DNA of 64,000 nt from Motacilla alba alba (Eukaryota; Chordata; Aves; Passeriformes; Motacillidae): contig NC_052016.1 in the NCBI RefSeq assembly GCF_015832195.1, forward strand, positions 83,365,047-83,429,046, read 5' to 3'. Below the pieces are notes generated by a model that had not been told where the DNA came from, made no database searches, and saw nothing but the letters and a program-made list of their open reading frames with translations. Position numbers and translations under genes: made by a program. Shown one piece after another: positions 1 through 12,600 of this stretch. Position 1 is the first letter of the stretch. Every line of letters begins with the position of its first letter.

Positions 1-477
1 CATTTAGAAGAAATTCCTGCCCACACAGGTTAGATAAAAGTAATACTGAAATGGAGAAAGAAATTACTCAGATTTAATCTTTGGAAAAGCAGCTGAAGCA
101 TGGTTTTCATGCAGATCTTACTCTTCTGCCTTTTACAAATATTTTAATATCTTGTTGCAAAATTTGGATTTTCAGCATAAATACTTTGCTTTCTTGCTAC
201 TTTGTCTTTGCCTGATTTGTGTCAAGGGTAATTTCAAATGAATAGACAAACACTAAGGAAGATCCCAGATACGGACATGGAAAATCTTTAAAATTGGGGG
301 TTTACAACAAAAAACACCCAGGTACTTCTCTCCAGGTATCCAAATATTAATGTTGGGAAGTGAGCAGGTGAATAGACCTGTGCATTTTGTGAAAGATTCC
401 TTATGTTATATATGCCTGTGCCATGGAAAATGTGAGCTGCCTCATCACTTGGTCAGGCGCAGCCTCCTGGGGCATAC
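1..477 (-). other. DCT intron 7, partial
   Basis: AT-rich sequence left of the exon 7 donor. I looked on the minus strand for the final DCT exon (hydrophobic anchor plus Arg-rich tail) and did not find it, so this is read as intron running off the edge. Confidence 0.75.
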
Positions 478-679
478 CTGGCAGGTCGATGGCGTAGGTG
501 TAGCCGAGCTGCTCCGCAGTTTGGAAGAGCTCGTCGTTGGTGACCGGAGGGAAAAAAGGGACCATGTTATACAGCCGGTTGTGCCCGATGGGGGCCAGCT
601 CCTCGGGCCAAGCGTTGTCAGGGGGCTTGAAACGCTTCATCCACTCATCAAAGATGGCATCAGTAAAGGAGTGAAGAAC
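478..679 (-). CDS. DCT: DCT coding exon 7 (residues 396-462 plus one base)
   Basis: Acceptor TTGCAG|GTTCTT; donor CTGCCAG|GTATGC. It encodes [17 protein letters not shown] with the third site B histidine H398, then [20 protein letters not shown] and the lumenal end YTYAIDLP. It ends in phase 1; the following exon for the membrane anchor is outside the window. Confidence 0.95.
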
Positions 680-3600
680 CTGCAAATCCAGGCATGGGCA
701 CACGCATTTATTAAACTCTTTTGGAAATCAACCACCTTTAAAACACATAACAGACACACGAGGTGGCTGGAGCTTTTGAAAGAGAGAGAAGAGGGTAATC
801 TAGTTTAGATGGGATTCACAAAATGGGAAATCAGGAAAGCTCATGAGAAGACTAAACTGATCTTCTGCATGGGGCATTTTGCTTTATATACCCTTGTTGC
901 TGCTTGTTCAGAGTAAGGTCTTCCTCCAGACAGTTGAACACCAGCTGACATCAAATGGGCAGGTTAATCATCACAGGTGAGGAGCCACTGAGTTCATTCA
1001 GGTGAATGTGCCTTTCAAAATTATTTTAATCTTTCCCATCTCTGAACAAGTATGGAAAGTTGCAGGCAATTTGACTCCATCATGCTCATTTTAGAGCATG
1101 TGCCACCAGCTCCACAGCTCCAGGTGCTCATGACTTTGATCAGGTGAGTTTATAGATCTTAAATCAACTAATGCAAGAGAGTTGTTTCAGACAATTATTA
1201 CAAATGTCTGAAACTAATTTCTGATGTACTCATGTTGTTTAATTACAACCCTGGAAAGAACTTAGAAAATATCCTATGGAAAATAATCTTTTGTACAAAA
1301 TTACAGCACAGTGAAATCAATTTCACTGTGTAAGAAAAAAACTAATGCAGGAATTAAAGAATTATTAAGGAAACAATCTGAAGAACCACTACAAAAGTAT
1401 GTGGACTAATTTCTCAAAAATAAAAGGTTGAAAACTTAAATGTAAGAAAGAAATGTATCTACATAACATATAAATACAATATATAAAGAATTTATGTATG
1501 AAATGTAAACACTGTGGTTTAATCTAACAAAGAGGAGAATAAATTTGCATGAATTTACTAGGGGAGAAAGATGTATAATCAGAGTTAAATACTGGCATTT
1601 GCACAGCGGCATTTGCACAATGGTGTTTGTGCTGCTCATGGCAGTAAAGCACTATTTCAATGCACCACTGAAACCATATTCTTTCTATTTCCCAAGATAC
1701 CCTGACATTAAGTGGACTTCCTTTTAGCTTGTAAATTTTAAAACAAAGAAACGTACCACTCAATCTTCTGCTTTCAAATAACTATTCCCACTTTCACCTT
1801 ACCTTGTTGCTGTAAAACAAGGTTTTGGTGTTGTGTGATATAATCCATTAGATTTAGATACCACCTAATGAAATAATTCAAGGCAGCATGACTTGGAATA
1901 GCAGCTCTTCTCCCTAAAATCTTATTTTATATTTTACAAATTACCCTGAGATCTTTTTCCTTTTTATTCAACATTTATGCAGGTGTGGCAGTGCTCAATA
2001 AAAGATAAAGGATTCCTCCTTTTCTATTTAAAGAACTATTTCTCAGGGAATTCACTTGTTCTGCAACTCTCTTGTGAGAAAGGTGCCTTTGAGCCTCAGC
2101 CATTGTCAATCACGCTGGGGGTAAGTGACATACCACAAAGATGGGATCATTGGCAGCTGCGTGAGGGAGAGCACTGGTCCCATTCAGGAAAGAGTGAACC
2201 AAATTATGAAGGCTCAGCATCGGCGAGTCAAGGGCTCCGTCTGGTTTATCAAAGCCCTCCAACGCATTCCTGCGGATGGGCAAAAGCACAACCAAGTAAC
2301 CACATTTTGCTGACGAACATGCTCATAAAGAAAACAAGTGACCCAGCCAGCTCTAGAGGAGCAGAAGGACAAACCTGAAACTGAAACTGGAATTGCGGAA
2401 AAAGGGGGGTCTGTCGAACTCCTGAAGGGAAAGGCACCTCCTGACATCTTCCACGGTGGGAAGCTGCTCGCTGGAGCCGCGGGGCAGCCTGCGCCGCAGC
2501 GGCCCCTCATCAGTGCCATTGCACAGCGTGACCAGGCGGTTGTAGTCATCCAAACTGAGTGTGGAACAGGGAGAAGCACAAGTCAGAAGAAGGTGAGCAC
2601 TTGTTTGTTGGCTTTTTCTCTTGCAGTACAAAGAAGCCTCAACTATACATGTGAGAGAGCAGAGGTTTGGGATGGATACCTCCTGGGGCAGCTCAGTTCA
2701 CCTCCCACAGTCTGGGAGATGAATTTATAGCAGGACTGTCACCATTGCAGGCTTTCTGTGGCCCTGCATCCTCTGTGGACCATCAGTCATTCAGACCAAG
2801 ATTTACCAGGTCCATTGTCCACAGAGAGAGAATGCTTTAGAAAAAGCAAGCACAACTCCCGTCATGCCTTCTCCCCTCCCAAGGGCTTTGGAAGAAGTTT
2901 TTGTCAGGCAATGTAAAACAGAGTTTTCAATTTTGAATTTACAAACTTTCACTCCTGATTATGGACTATTTTTTAACTCTTAAAAAAAAGGGAAAAAATG
3001 AAGGGAAATGTGAGCTGAGAAAATGCAAGAAATGACAGAAAACAGGTTTTCACTTGCCATCCCTCATCCACTTTAGAAGTAAAGCTAGAGCAATGCATTG
3101 CATCCTCTTTTTTCAGGGCCTTCAAGAACAGCCTACTGTTGCAGGGGTTACCCAGTAACTAAAGGGGAGCAAATCCTTTATACCAGGGAGAGAAAGAGGG
3201 AAGAAGAAAAACAGTGTAACACTGGTGAAACAAAAAAAAAAATCTGTTCTATTCAGTGTGAAATGAAACAGCATTTTCAGAAACTTTTGAAGTAAACAAA
3301 AGGTCTTCTCAGTTTAACCTTGGTGAGACAAAAATTTAGTCACTTCAGTTTTCAAGGAAAAGTCCAAAGCCCTATTTATCTTTGAGGAAAAAGTAGGGGA
3401 AATACTTAAATCCAGCTGGTGCCTAAAGCCGGAATTTCAAATATCTCTTTAGGTATCCAGAAAACGAGACTATTTTGAAAAACCCTGAGCTTTTGGTACC
3501 TCTGTCTGACTAACTGCATGCTGCCCCTGAGCTGAGAGACGAATGATGTGTGGGTATTGTAACCAACAGCATTTTATGTCACAGCACCCTGATCCCACAT

Positions 3601-6600
3601 CTGAATCCCCTGTCAAAGCCCTGCTCTCACACAAGTCAGCACATTCCCACAGGGAGCTGGCAGCAACCTCCTGGCTGGCTCTGTGCTGTTTTTCATGTGA
3701 AATCTCAGATATTTCAAAGTCAATCCCCAAACTGAATTAAATATATCAGGGTTAAAGTCTCATCCAAAACAAGGTAGCAGACTTTCCAGCCTATCTCTAG
3801 CTTCCTATATGCCAAAACAATTTTCTTTTTCTGCTGCTGAGATTAGTTGGGTGTACGTTATAGAGAACCAGCATTCAGGAATTTCTTTTTTAGAAAGATA
3901 CTTGCCAACTGGGAAACTCTTCAGACATTGGCAGCCATAAATTGGCTAAATCAACTAAAATCCTTTACTAGAAGAGTCATCTTTTAAAAATACACTTCCA
4001 CAATATGAGAAAGTTTACACAGAACCATCTACACATAAACTGATGGCAATTTCCAGTTTAAAGAAGACAGTCTTGGCTCCTTTCGTGCCACTCACTCAAA
4101 CTGAGAGAGCAGCCCATGCTGTCGGTGCTGAATGACAGCAAGGTTATGTCCATATGTGAGCTAGCCCTGGGTACCCTCCTACCTGTTACAGACCACTTGC
4201 CACCGGGAGAACCGGGAGCTCAGGTTGATCAAGGCCGGGTCGTCAGGCCGTGATGCCCCAAAGAGCTGGTCCGTGCAGATGTCACACTCATTCCTGCCCG
4301 TGGCGAAGTTCCAGTACGGCAGCGCAAAGGACTCGTTGCCCATCAGGCGCTGCAATGGACAGAAACGCTTTTGTTTGGAATCAGCTCCAAAGGGAACAGA
4401 AAGAAAGGGACTCCTTCAAGCTCTTTGACTGGATATTTCACTGAATATTCAGCTTTTCATTCTGCATTTCAACTACCTGCATTTCACAGTGCTGTTCCAG
4501 CTCCTTCCAAAAGATTGTGGTATTAAATCAGTCTAAGCAAAGACACTGTCACTAGTTTCCCTACTGTGAGACTGCACTTCTTTTGGCCATGTTAGGCTTT
4601 CTGCCAACTCAGAGACCAGGCAGGAGAGCAGGAGCAGAGATGAATTGAGCCTTAAGCAAGTAAGAGGCTTTGAGTGATGTAAGTGGGTAATGGGTAAAAT
4701 TGTGCGTGTGGTTGGCTTTCGTTCCAGAAAAATGGCCCTGGGGAGGAATCTGAACTTGTGTTAATAGGGGAGTACAGTGCATTTGATTGTGCTTGCTTGC
4801 CAGATACAATTTCACACAAGCAAGATCCTGCAGCTATTTTGATAAGCAACCATTTTCATTAGAGATCTGTAAGGCTGAAATACAGCAACATTGCCAATAC
4901 AGAAGTCATGCAAATGGAAATGAGTCTATGCTTCTGCAACTGACTCTCGGGCAGTTAACATATATTTAAGGCATATTGCTAAATATATGTATGCCTTAAA
5001 TGTATGTTATGTCATATTTAAAGGGAGTAATATTTAGAGCTGGTTTCATAGGAACAGTGTCTTCAACATCAGCCAACATTATCTGTAACCAAGTTTTACA
5101 TGAAGGTGTTACTTCAATTTTATTAATAAATACTGTTACTTCACACCTTCTATCCTCTGTTGTGGAGATGAAGGGAAAAAATTCTCCATTATAACACATC
5201 ACTGTTCATGGTGAGAAACCACTCAGTCCTCAGCACTCAGAAAGCACTAATTTCATTTAAAACAAAACAAAAAAAAATGATCAATGAGCAAATACTCTTG
5301 GGAGTTTGGGTGAGAAACTATCCTAGGAGGTAGCTTACCCTTGGCTGGCTCAACAAAGTGACAGAGCAAAAGGGAGAAGCTGTGCAAGGAAAAGGAAAGG
5401 CTGTTCAACCGACCTGCAGTTCCCTCTCCAGCCACAGCAAGTGGTACCTATGCCAAGTAACGAAGGCAGGTCCTTGGTGGGAGAAATCAATACCTTTGAA
5501 GGGGCGGCCAGGACCTACAAAGGGATGATAAAACAAGGATTTAGGCATCAAAGGAGGCTGAAGAGAAATACAGCACTTCCTTTTATTGCCTGGAGCGGAG
5601 TTAAACAAGAACCCTCAGCTCTGCATCTTTGAAAAGAGTGAACACATCAGAAGCAACATCAGTTACTTGGGACAAGTGAAACAAACTTCTCTGTGGATAT
5701 TTGCTTCAATGCTTATCAAAACTTCACATTCCCTAAAAAGCTGGATATTGTGAAGATTTGTTCTCACTTTGGTGGATTTGGATTTTAAAAAGCCATTTTA
5801 CTTTCTAAAACCCTATCTCCTTGCTAATAGGTGCATTACCTCATTCTCTTGCTCAGCTGCAAGACTTACACCATGTATCTATCAAGAGAACCTCAGCATT
5901 TTCCATGCCAATAGTAATCCAGAATCCTTTGCCAAATTTCTTCAAATTGTGCTTGTTATTTCTTGCATAGTGCTTTTGCTGGGTGAGAGGTGAGAGGCTT
6001 CAAACCACATATGGATTTGTTTATTACTGCAGAAATCTTCAACTCACATATGCATTTATTTACCATTGCAGCAGCACTAGAAGTTTCCCCTTCCCTTTCC
6101 ACATGACTGTCCTGTACTCTGAAGAACTTTTGCTCTCACTAGGCCAGAGGCTGCTTCCTTCAGCCCTGCAAAATGGAGCTGTGTCAGACGGGCAAACCGA
6201 ATGATACCCACTGCAGAGCAGCAGTCACCCTCCAGCAAGGAGATATGGGCTGTTCAGCTTGCACATGGGACTGCCAGAAAAAAAAGCCATACTGGTTGGT
6301 GCACCTCCTACAAGTAGGCTTTGTGAAATGGGGCTGGTATAGGTACTTCTGGTTAGAAAAGCAATGAGGCCTAGGAATCTGAATATGGGAGAAAGCATGG
6401 GGTTAGATACCCAAACCTCTAAGCTAAGTTTTAAAAGGTGACTGTGGTTAGTCAGGTAAATCCCATCCTTGGTGACTTGGTGACTTGCTGAAAGCCACAG
6501 AAAGCAGTAGCACTCCGGTCCCAAATATCTCTGCATGGCTGGTGGCTTCACCACTGCAGATCCCCTTTCCTACCTTGCCCTATGGACTGGGAACATCTTT

Positions 6601-9600
6601 TGAAGTCAGTCGCTGCCTGACCACACTTCAGTTCGCTCAAGTGAAAACGGTGCATTGCTCCCTGTCAGACTGAAGATGCACCAGAAGCACAACTGGTGTG
6701 CTCCAGCTGCCAGGGGGTGTGGGGATTTTCACCCTTTTCTTTACCTGTAGAGCCCATTGGAAGAGAAAAGCACTAACCCAAGAGCGTGTCTCTGACTGAA
6801 TAGTAATGAAGCCAAACAAAGTAGTTGTAAATGCTACAGTTGGCAATCTGCGGCTCCTCTCCGCTTGGACCAAGCAGACTTCTCCAGTGCTGAGTTGCAA
6901 TGACATAGTCCGGGTGAATGGTTGTCTTGGCACGGTCTAGAGCATCAAAGAACTGCTCTCTCTCCTCTGCTGTCAGGGAGTGGATGTCCTTCCTGACAAC
7001 TGCTGGCTTCCTCCTGTTGCATTCAGGGCCGGTCCAGCCGAACTTGCATTCACCACAGTTGTACCCACCAAAGTTTCCTGGATCAAGAGGGAAAAATCAG
7101 TCATGACATTATGAATCAGGGAAAACTAACAGTGCAGTGTAGAAGAATGAAGAATTAGTGCTCTTCTTCCCCAGAGATGCCAGTTCCTGGAAAGGACAGC
7201 AGCTGAGCAGACTTGCAGCTTTGCCAGTTGACTAACCAGAAGGATGACTGGCTTGATTCCCAGAGCCACAGCAGGGCCAAGAATCACAGTCAGCCAGCTG
7301 GGGAAGTGCTGGGTAATGGGCTTGACGCCCTGAGGTGCTCAGAGCTCTGCAAAGCCCTCAGGCACGTGAGGACTCTCACTGAAGAGAGCTGAGCAATTGA
7401 GGTTAAGCCGGTGATGAAGTGCTTTGCTCGACTGGCTCTCAAGTACTCCTCTACTTCCAGGATCAAACCCAAAACAGGGTCAGTTCACATGCATCCTTAA
7501 GCACAGAAAAAAATCCCTACACAAAACAGGTAAGGACAAAACTTATGTGAAACTAGTACCTCCTAACAGTGTATCTAGGGCCCAATACAAACCAGGACAA
7601 GCACCAGGGTTGCTGCTGGTCATGCCTTAAGCATTATTGAATAGTGCTGCAATAACAGCCTGTGAAACACTGCAGTACTGTCATTCCCTGCTGGCATCAC
7701 TCCTAAGGCAAGTAATCAGGTCTGCTCTAGGATATTAGCTCAGACTCTCTGATGAGATGGGAGAGCCTAGGAAAGCAGAGCTTGCTTTAAGTGTGGCCTC
7801 TTGCATGCTGCGGCAGACAGCTGGCAGCAGCAGAAAGGCCCTACTGGATCTTGCTCCCCCATTTCTGGGGGAGCCAGGGAACAACCAGCCATTCCCACAG
7901 TACACACGCGACCCCTGCCTGTGTGCTGGCAGGCTGCACCAGTGTGGGACATGGGGCAATGCTGCCAGGGGGAGGGGGGAGCAGATGGCAACGGGGTTCC
8001 TCTGGGATCTCCACACTGCTATCAAAAACCCTCACTGACTCCTTAACCTGTTCTCAACCTCCCCTCCAATTCCCCACACACTCATTCCACAACAACCTGT
8101 TTTCCAAAATGCCACAGAATCTCACTGCTCACCACACATATTGGTGCTGGACTAACAGGGGATGAGGAAGCGTCTTATGAAATGTTCCCAGACGGGCAGA
8201 TGTCCCTAGGCTGTAGGCTTGAGCCTATGACCAGAACAACAGTTAACATTAAAGCAAGATTTCAGATTGTTGGGGGGCTACAGGGCTTATTACCAAATTC
8301 AAGGTTTCACGGGCTGTTACCAACAAAGCCCTGAAGGTTATGTCTAACTTTTAGACAGAGTAAGAGCTGCTGAAATGTAAACATCTGTGGTAGACTCCTG
8401 TGAGACCTGCAAGGAATATATGGGGACTCTTACTGCAGAGTTTGGACCAAATGTAGGTTGGTTATCGTTCCTTCAGAGCCCCTGAGAGCTCTACGTTTAC
8501 ATGTTGTCATGAAACATGAAGGCTTCAATGAGGTTTTGGATCATGCACATCCCTATGGCACGCCATGAGGGCAATTTCCAGATATATGGCTTACATTTTG
8601 TCATGAAGCAAGCAGAAGCAGCTGGGTTCAGCTGCCGTATTCCAACTATGAGGGAAGGCACCCAAAGCCAGGGGTCTGCACTGGCTAAAGGGAATGAAGA
8701 CATACACCAGAAAAAGCAAGTAGGTTATAGTTATATGAAACAAAGCAGATTGTGTGGATTGTATGGATATGGGGGGATGAGCAACATGGAAGATTTATTT
8801 GATCACAGTATCCTCAGGGTCCCATCAGAACAGCACAATTACTGCTATCAATTCAGTGTACTCCACTATCTGTGCCTTGTTCATTCTTCATGACTCAGCC
8901 TAGCTATTAGGGCCCATCACATAATTCAGCCTGAACTGACCAGATGACAAATATCAAGAATATCTTGCAACATTGCTGAATTAGGCCATGTATACTGCTC
9001 AAGTTTCAGTCATGGACCACGAACTTCTGGAAAGCACCTGTTGGCCCCTCACACTCAGGAACAATTCAGTCCTTTAAAGAAGGAGGAAAAAGCAGGAATC
9101 AACCATGAAAAGACCTGTCACCAACCTCTTTTGAGACTGGCAATTATTCCTCCAATCATTTAAGGGACCCCACTACTCACAATGCTGGATAAGCATCACA
9201 TTGAAATACAGCACTAACAGAACCAGAGGCAGTGCAGGACCAGGTTTGTGCTGCGTGGGCGAGTACCAGAACAAGACACTCTCGGTCACCTGTTGAGGCT
9301 CTGATGGTGCCTATTCCTCTCTCAGGAAGGGCCCTTTGAATCTGCAAGTCTTGATGCCGGAAGTAATTTTATGAGACAATATCTATATTTTAGGTATACT
9401 CTAGGCACCTCCTCAGGGTCTGAGAAGAAATTTGCAAAGGCCTGAAATCATGAGTCATCTTCATGGGAAGAAAACTTTTCTTCAACTGTATGTATCTGGA
9501 GCCAGGTGGACCAATGACTTGTCACCTGTTTCCCTTGGGCAATGCTAGTTATAGCCAATTGATGCTCCGCAGGATTTTCTCCCTTAACCATCCTATCTAT

Positions 9601-12600
9601 GAAGGAATCCAAGGGCTCTATTCTTTCCATCAGTTCCCCAGTCACTTTACAATGGGGCATGAGCTTTTACTAAGTGAGGAGGATTGAAGTGGAGACTTGC
9701 AAACAGGAGATGATTTACAGGTGAAGTGGTATTTCACACACTGCAATATTTCTGCCAATTGTGTTGAACATTTTTGTCACATCCTCTGGTCTATTTGGCA
9801 ATGTTCCATTGTCAGAAACACACAAAACCACAAAACTTCATTATATCAAAACTTGGTTTTTGTCATTTTCTTTCAACATGGTCCATGCATCACAGGACTG
9901 TCGCTATGCAGCAGCTGAAATGGCAAGAAAATGATGGAGGTCTGTGGGATTTCCCATAATTCAAAAAGAAATTACTGCAGTAATCAGACCCAGCTTTTTT
10001 TATGACCCACCCAAGCCACTTTTTCAACATTTGTTTCTAAAGCACTCTACCAGGCCACTGATCTGGAAATTATGCATTACTGTTTCCAGAAAGTTCATTT
10101 ACTGCCGTGTGCACTTCCCACATGACAGCATTGTGAAATGCTGGTCTCTTACAATTTAACTTCCCTGTCTGCTATGCTAGTGATGGTGGACTTCAATGGT
10201 ACAACTCTGTGAGAGCAGGAAAAATAACCTCCTGATAGCAGGATACAGTGCACAGTAGATATTTTCAGTAAGGCAGTGAGACCCTTTCAAGATCCTTTTG
10301 CACACAGGAACTCTAGGAACATGCAAGGATTCATGGCTTAGCATTTTTTCACCTTCGGCGATTAACACATAGGAACCCAGTGCACAACCCTCCTGAGGCT
10401 CTGCCAGGGACAACAGAGATTATTATCATCTCTTGTGGTTTCCAGGGAATATAGTGTGGGAGGTCATTCTGATACACAGGAAGGAGATCATATCACTGTG
10501 GGATGCTCCCGGCTTGTTCCACAGTTTCCAGGAATGTCCACTGTACTGCCGCTGGTCAAAATGTCATCTGTGTATTCTCCATTAACCCTTATGTCTGGAG
10601 ATGGAATCACATGCCTGGGGAGCTGCCTTCTTCTATGCCCAATCTCAGCAACACTTAAAGTGCTCTTTCTCAGTCAAGACTGTTCCTGTAGGCACTATGG
10701 CCATGCTACTTCTCCCAGTGGGTCAATCCAAGGGCATGGCACTGAAAAAAACACACTTCTTATGACCTGACACTCGGTATGTGCTCACACACATCATTGT
10801 TGTATGCTAGCACCAGTCATCACACACCACTGTAGCTGCTTCTCAAGCCTGGGGGTTGCCTGAGCTCATGGATTTTCTACCTCTTAGTGGTCGTAACATA
10901 TGGCTAGCCTTCAGTCACCAAACATAACAAAAATTAACAACTCCATCAACTTAGTGTATTTTTTTCAGTAAAAATAGACCCACTCAACACTTACCATCTT
11001 CTGCCTTGTTTTAGTGCACGATAGATGACACCCAGGCAGCTGCCTCTTCCTTCTACAGAGACCAGTTTTAATGCCCATCATTTATGGGATGGGGAGAAAG
11101 GACACCCTTTCAGACTTCTTTAGCTATTGCGTTAAAACAGGAGTTACATTAGATTTGAAACACCTGCATATTGCAATTTCTCAAGGCTGGGATTGGGACT
11201 GCTAACATGTGGAACAAATGGTTACCTCTTCTCTCCTTTCTAGCTCTTCATTTGGGCACCCTGACAGGCTGTAGGATGTGGAAGATCTGTACCCACACTG
11301 GATTTAATAGGGTCCTCAAGGTATGGCTGTAATTTAGTATTACCCCACAGATACATTACCCTACAACAAATAAATAAATTAAATGTTTTTTATAACCACT
11401 TCAAAAGCCCAATTTTAACCTTATGGGGTAGCCATCATATCAGCTACATGGCTTAACTGATAATTTGATTACAGCTAAAAAATAGATGTTAAATCATCTG
11501 TCCCCAGCTTGAATATATTGCACAGGAATTCAGAAGGATTTAATTTTTTTTCCTCAAAAAACTTCTATTAAAAATAATGTTCAGCACATGCCCATATGTA
11601 AACCTTAGAAAGTGGAAGCAGAAAAAAAGAATTATAATTATGTTTAATTACTCAGTGAACTCAAACTACGTCATTGTTTAATCACTGTCACAATCTGTAC
11701 TAGCCACCACATGACTGACTGCAGTTTTTCACAATAGTCTTCTGTACTGAGTTTTTAAAATGCTATACCAGATCTGTATCCCAGCAGTACAATGTTATCA
11801 TTTAGAACCCAAAATAGCCTTTAATTTACAAGTCTTCTAAAACAGTTTTCTTCTAAACTAAATTTAACTATCTCACTAAAACACTGCTTTGTTGTGTAAA
11901 CAGCTACAAGTCCCAATATTCAAGGTTGGACTCACGTATCCATCACTTGGTCTAATTCGACACGTACATCTTCTTGAAAACAAATTAGCACATTCCCCTT
12001 CACACGTACTGCACACTGTCAGGATCTGTCAGGTAGTTTCAGTTTAAGAATTTATATAAATTGAATAATATGAGGTGCACCCAAACCAATTGTAGAACAC
12101 ATTAAATGGATTAAAAACTGAAATTAGTCAAGAACTAAAAACTCTTTGCTACCTTCCAACTATATTCATGACAAAATCCCTTTTTTTTTTACAGAGATGA
12201 TATTTTTGCTGAAACCAACCCATGGAGTGAAACATTCAGCATCCTGACAACAAATCTGCAATTGCTTATTGACCATGGCCCATGGCACAAGAAGTGGGAA
12301 GCAAAGATAGAGCTTTTCTTTGTTCTAATCTTCTTCTATTTGTCCTCAGTTAAAGAAAAACTCATGCATATTATCTGCTGAAGCTTAAAAATAGGAACAA
12401 AAATAATTATTATAGCAATTCATCCATACTGTGTTTGGGATTTTCTTTTTTCTTTTTGGTTTGTTAGGCTGTTTGGGAGGAAGGGGAGTCCATAAATATT
12501 CAGTATTCAGATCTGGATAGATATGATATTAAGGTATTTTTCCTCAGTGAGGGGCTTCAACAAATGGAAAAATTTTCAATGTTTCTTTTCTCCTTAGATA

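Noticed and set aside
1..477. Search for the final DCT exon (membrane anchor)
   Set aside because: No hydrophobic stretch with an Arg-rich tail and acceptor was found on the minus strand; the exon must lie further left.
350..808. 152-codon plus-strand open frame
   Set aside because: Antisense shadow of DCT exon 7.
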